DNA of 7,728 bases, taken from assembly GCA_029210865.1 (NCBI GenBank), contig JARGGE010000123.1:1-7728 (forward strand), written 5' to 3'. The notes under the pieces were generated by a model. The model saw only the letters and a program-made list of their open reading frames with translations. It made no database searches and was not told where the DNA came from. Every line of letters begins with the position of its first letter. The stretch's first letter is position 1. Origin of the DNA: Trueperaceae bacterium. Its GTDB lineage: Bacteria; Deinococcota; Deinococci; Deinococcales; Trueperaceae. This document shows, piece after piece, positions 5,550 to 7,728 of the stretch. Made by a program: the position numbers and the translations under genes.

Positions 5550-6938
5550 ATGGACCCGACCGTCCTCCCGCGCCTTCGCGCGCTGCTGCGTCCCGACCAG
5601 CTCGACCTCTCCGACAGCGCGCTCGACCTGCGCGCCCGCGGCGAATCCTCCGACCGCCAGCGGCGCCCCGACGTGGTCGTGTACCCCGAATCGACCGAGG
5701 ACGTCCGCGCCGTCCTGGAGCTCGCGCACGCCACCCGCACGCCGGTGACCCCGGTGGCCGTGAACTCGAGCCTCGAGGGGCACACCGTGCCGCTCGAGGA
5801 GGGCATCTCGCTCGACGTCACGCGCATGGACCGCATCCTCGAGGTGGCCGGCGAGGACTTCCTCGCCGTGGTGCAACCCGGCGTCACCTACCCGCGGCTC
5901 AACGAGCACCTGCGCGCCACCGGGCTCTTCTTCCCGGTCGATCCGGGCGCCGAGGCGAGCCTGGGCGGCATGGCCTCGACGAACGCCTCGGGCACCATGG
6001 CGGTCCGCTACGGCGTCACCCGCGACCTGGTGCTCGGGCTCGAGCTGGTCACCCCCACCGGGCGCGTGGTCCGCACGGGCGGACGGGCGCCCAAGTCGTC
6101 CTCGGGGTACGCGCTCACGCAGCTCCTGTGCGGCGCCGAGGGGACGCTGGGGGTGATCACCGAGCTGACCGTGCGTCTGGTGCCGCGCCCGGAGGCCACC
6201 ATGGGCGCGCGGGTCGCCTTCGCCGACGTCCACGGTTGCGTCGCCTACGTGACCGAGCTCATCCAGTCGGGCGCGCCCGTCGCGCGCTGCGAGCTGCTCG
6301 ATGCGCCCGCCATCGGCGCGATCGACCGCCACCTGGGCCTCGACCTGCCCGTCGTGCCCACCGTCTTCCTCGAGTTCCACGGCGACGCCGACGCGGTGCG
6401 CCGCGCCGCCGACGTCGCGCTGGAGCTCGCGCGCGACCACGCCGCCGCGGCCGCGGAGCAGGCAACCGACCCGCAGGCGCTGGCGACGCTCTGGACGGCG
6501 CGCCACCAGGCGTACTACGCCTTCGTGGCGGCGCACCCCGGCATGGCGAACCTGATCACCGACCTGGCCGTGCCCGTCTCGCGCTTGGCGGAGGTCATCG
6601 ACGCCTCGGTGGCGGCGATCAAGCGCCTCGCGGTGCCCGGCTACGCCATCGGGCACGTGGGCGACGGCAACTTCCACCTCACCCTGTTCTTCCCCCCCGA
6701 CGACCCCGCCGCGCGCGAGCGCGTCGACGCCGCCTACGGTGAGCTCGTGGCGCTGGCGCTGGCGGCCGGCGGCACGTCCACCGGCGAGCACGGCGTCGGC
6801 TGGCGCAAGCTGCCGTACGTGCGCGCCGAGCACGGCGACGCCGTCGACCTGATGTGGGCGATCAAAGACGCGCTCGACCCGGCCGGGATCATGAACCCCG
6901 GCAAGAAGCTACCGCCCAGGGCGGCCCCCGAGGGCTGA
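5550..6938 (+). CDS. FAD-linked oxidase, GlcD/D-lactate dehydrogenase type
   Basis: The 462-residue protein has the two domains of the GlcD/LDHD family, at normal length. The FAD-binding PCMH domain (PF01565) covers about 38-175: RPDVVVYPESTEDVRAVL at 39-56, NSSLEGHTVPLEEGISLDVT at 72-91, VVQPGVTYPRLN at 107-118 and GGMASTNASGTMAVRYG at 139-155. GAEGTLGVITELTVRLVPRP at 195-214 links to the C-terminal domain (PF02913). That domain carries LWTARHQAYYA at 314-324, the active-site loop GHVGDGNFH at 368-376 and GGTSTGEHGVGWRK at 407-420, and ends with DPAGIMNPGKK at 443-453. Members oxidise D-lactate, glycolate or other 2-hydroxy acids and pass electrons to the respiratory chain or a partner subunit. 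No iron-sulfur partner (GlcF) is seen here, which favours a stand-alone D-lactate-type enzyme. The FAD loop before SLEGH reads PVAVNS, not the common glycine-rich G-x-G-T. Substrate cannot be fixed from sequence. Confidence 0.93.
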   Translation: MDPTVLPRLRALLRPDQLDLSDSALDLRARGESSDRQRRPDVVVYPESTEDVRAVLELAHATRTPVTPVAVNSSLEGHTVPLEEGISLDVTRMDRILEVAGEDFLAVVQPGVTYPRLNEHLRATGLFFPVDPGAEASLGGMASTNASGTMAVRYGVTRDLVLGLELVTPTGRVVRTGGRAPKSSSGYALTQLLCGAEGTLGVITELTVRLVPRPEATMGARVAFADVHGCVAYVTELIQSGAPVARCELLDAPAIGAIDRHLGLDLPVVPTVFLEFHGDADAVRRAADVALELARDHAAAAAEQATDPQALATLWTARHQAYYAFVAAHPGMANLITDLAVPVSRLAEVIDASVAAIKRLAVPGYAIGHVGDGNFHLTLFFPPDDPAARERVDAAYGELVALALAAGGTSTGEHGVGWRKLPYVRAEHGDAVDLMWAIKDALDPAGIMNPGKKLPPRAAPEG

Positions 6939-6981
6939 GCCATGGCGGGCCGGGACGGACGCGCGCCGAAGCGTTCGGGAC

Positions 6982-6987
6982 GGAGGT
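6982..6987 (+). promoter_or_regulatory. Shine-Dalgarno site deciding the start of the last gene
   Basis: GGAGGT lies 5 nt before the ATG at 6993, a near-ideal ribosome site. An in-frame ATG at 6942, preceded by the weaker GAGGG at 6930-6934, would add 17 mostly basic residues and start 3 nt after the FAD oxidase stop. I prefer 6993 but the longer form is possible. Confidence 0.7.
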
Positions 6988-6992
6988 GGCGC

Positions 6993-7728
6993 ATGTGGAT
7001 CGCCATCGTGATCGGGGCGGCCGCGGTCGTCGCGGCGGGGACCTGGTGGGCGCAGCGGCGCGCGACGGACGCCGCCGCGGAGCTGCTGACGGAGGCGGTC
7101 GGCACGCTGGCGACCCCGCCCGAGGTACCGGTCTGGCCGCTCGAGGCACCGTTCGCCGCCCGCCCCGACGCGGAGCCCTTCCCCTTCGGCCCCGAGCGGC
7201 CCACGCTGGTGGTGCTGCTGCACGGCATGACGCCGAACCGTGATCTCGACCCCGACGTCGGCACGCACGCGTACGCGCGCCGCTACTGGGGGTTCGCCTT
7301 CGTCCGCGCGCTGCTCGATGGCCGGGCGCCGCGGCTCGTCGACGGCGACGCGCTGACGGCCGACACCTGGACCGCCGACGTGCCCGGCGCCGACGCCCCC
7401 GACGGCGACGCGGTCGCGTACGGCCTCTTCCTGCCGAGCGCCGACGCGAACGGCGACGCTGCGGAGGGCGGCGGTGGCACGCCGGGCGGTGCGGACGACG
7501 AGCAGCCCCTGCGCGCCGTGTTCGTCCCCGTCCGCGACGGTTCGCGCGGCCTGGGCGAGCAGGCGATCGCGGTCGCCGCGCAGATCGACGCCGGCCTGGA
7601 GCGCTACCGCGCGTGGTTGGCGAGCACGACCGACGCGGCGGGCGAGGGCGCCGATGCCGGCGCCGCGAGCGCGACCGATGGGACCGCGTCCGACGGCGAC
7701 GCGGTCGACGACCTCGGCGACCGCGAAC
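6993..7728 (+). CDS. Membrane-anchored alpha/beta-hydrolase-like protein, 5' part (partial)
   Basis: The frame stays open to the window end (245 codons) with no stop. Residues 1-19 (MWIAIVIGAAAVVAAGTWW, followed by AQRR) form one hydrophobic segment, an N-terminal membrane anchor or uncleaved signal. TLVVLLHGMTPN at 71-82 resembles the strand and oxyanion turn (HG motif) of alpha/beta hydrolases, followed by GTHAYARRYWGFAFVRALL at 90-108. Then comes an unusual Asp/Ala/Gly-rich region: DGDA recurs at 117-120, 137-140 and 234-237, with NGDA at 153-156. Between these lie AYGLFLPSA and RAVFVPVRDGSRGLGEQAIAVAAQIDAGLERY (in two parts, 174-190 and 191-205), which look like folded core. The nucleophile elbow is not yet reached, so the hydrolase assignment is tentative. 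It starts 54 nt after the FAD oxidase stop behind a strong ribosome site and is probably co-transcribed with it. If the sequence is read from 6942, a basic 17-residue N terminus is added. Confidence 0.75.
   Translation, partial: MWIAIVIGAAAVVAAGTWWAQRRATDAAAELLTEAVGTLATPPEVPVWPLEAPFAARPDAEPFPFGPERPTLVVLLHGMTPNRDLDPDVGTHAYARRYWGFAFVRALLDGRAPRLVDGDALTADTWTADVPGADAPDGDAVAYGLFLPSADANGDAAEGGGGTPGGADDEQPLRAVFVPVRDGSRGLGEQAIAVAAQIDAGLERYRAWLASTTDAAGEGADAGAASATDGTASDGDAVDDLGDRE

Noticed and set aside
4935..6833. 632-codon open frame on the - strand opposite the hydrolase, small protein and FAD oxidase genes
   Set aside because: Same artefact: biased composition, no recognisable motif, and it spans several real genes and their gaps.
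6854..7243. 129-codon + strand frame across the FAD oxidase/last gene junction
   Set aside because: The product is Arg/Gly/Ala-rich and out of frame with both recognised genes; the frame from 6993 has a membrane anchor, a strong ribosome site and an HGM motif.

Overview
The window is very GC-rich (roughly three-quarters G+C by eye, third codon positions almost all G or C). It is densely coded, and every gene I can support lies on the + strand. The gene families, a substrate-binding protein with a plain Sec signal instead of a lipobox, and several start codons sitting only 5-8 nt after a TAnnnT box (the leaderless-mRNA arrangement well known in Deinococcus) suggest a member of the Deinococcota, possibly a Truepera-like lineage. 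This assignment is an inference; there is no rRNA or other marker gene here.

Layout: (1) 1-323, the 3' end of a YmdB-type metallophosphoesterase. It overlaps by 8 nt a complete gene for a family 5 (peptide-type) solute-binding protein (316-1791). (2) A 114-nt gap with a perfect 14-bp GC hairpin, a 14-nt direct repeat and a probable leaderless promoter. It leads to two ABC permease genes of the DppB and DppC types (1906-2844 and 2841-3650), coupled by a 4-nt overlap. No ATPase gene is present. (3) A 118-nt gap carrying an imperfect second copy of the last bases of dppC, then a 447-aa alpha/beta hydrolase (3769-5112) with its own TAnnnT box. (4) A 109-aa acidic protein of unknown function (5163-5492), again behind a TAnnnT box. 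(5) After a GC hairpin, a GlcD/D-lactate-dehydrogenase-type FAD-linked oxidase (5550-6938). (6) The 5' part of a membrane-anchored protein with an alpha/beta-hydrolase-like HGM motif and acidic, DGDA-repeat-containing segments, running off the window end (6993 onward).

Functionally, the binding protein captures an oligopeptide or similar solute outside the membrane and passes it to the DppB/DppC channel; the ATPases must be encoded elsewhere. The FAD oxidase would feed electrons from D-lactate or another 2-hydroxy acid into respiration. The two hydrolase-like proteins and the small acidic protein have no assignable substrate. Genes inside an operon (binding protein, last gene) have clear Shine-Dalgarno sequences. 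Genes that appear to head a transcription unit (dppB, the 447-aa hydrolase, the small protein) lack one and have a -10 box instead.

I see no CRISPR array, tRNA, insertion sequence, phage gene or toxin-antitoxin pair. No stretch over 300 nt lacks a gene. The region reads as ordinary chromosome with some unusual small-scale features, not as a clear new multi-gene system.
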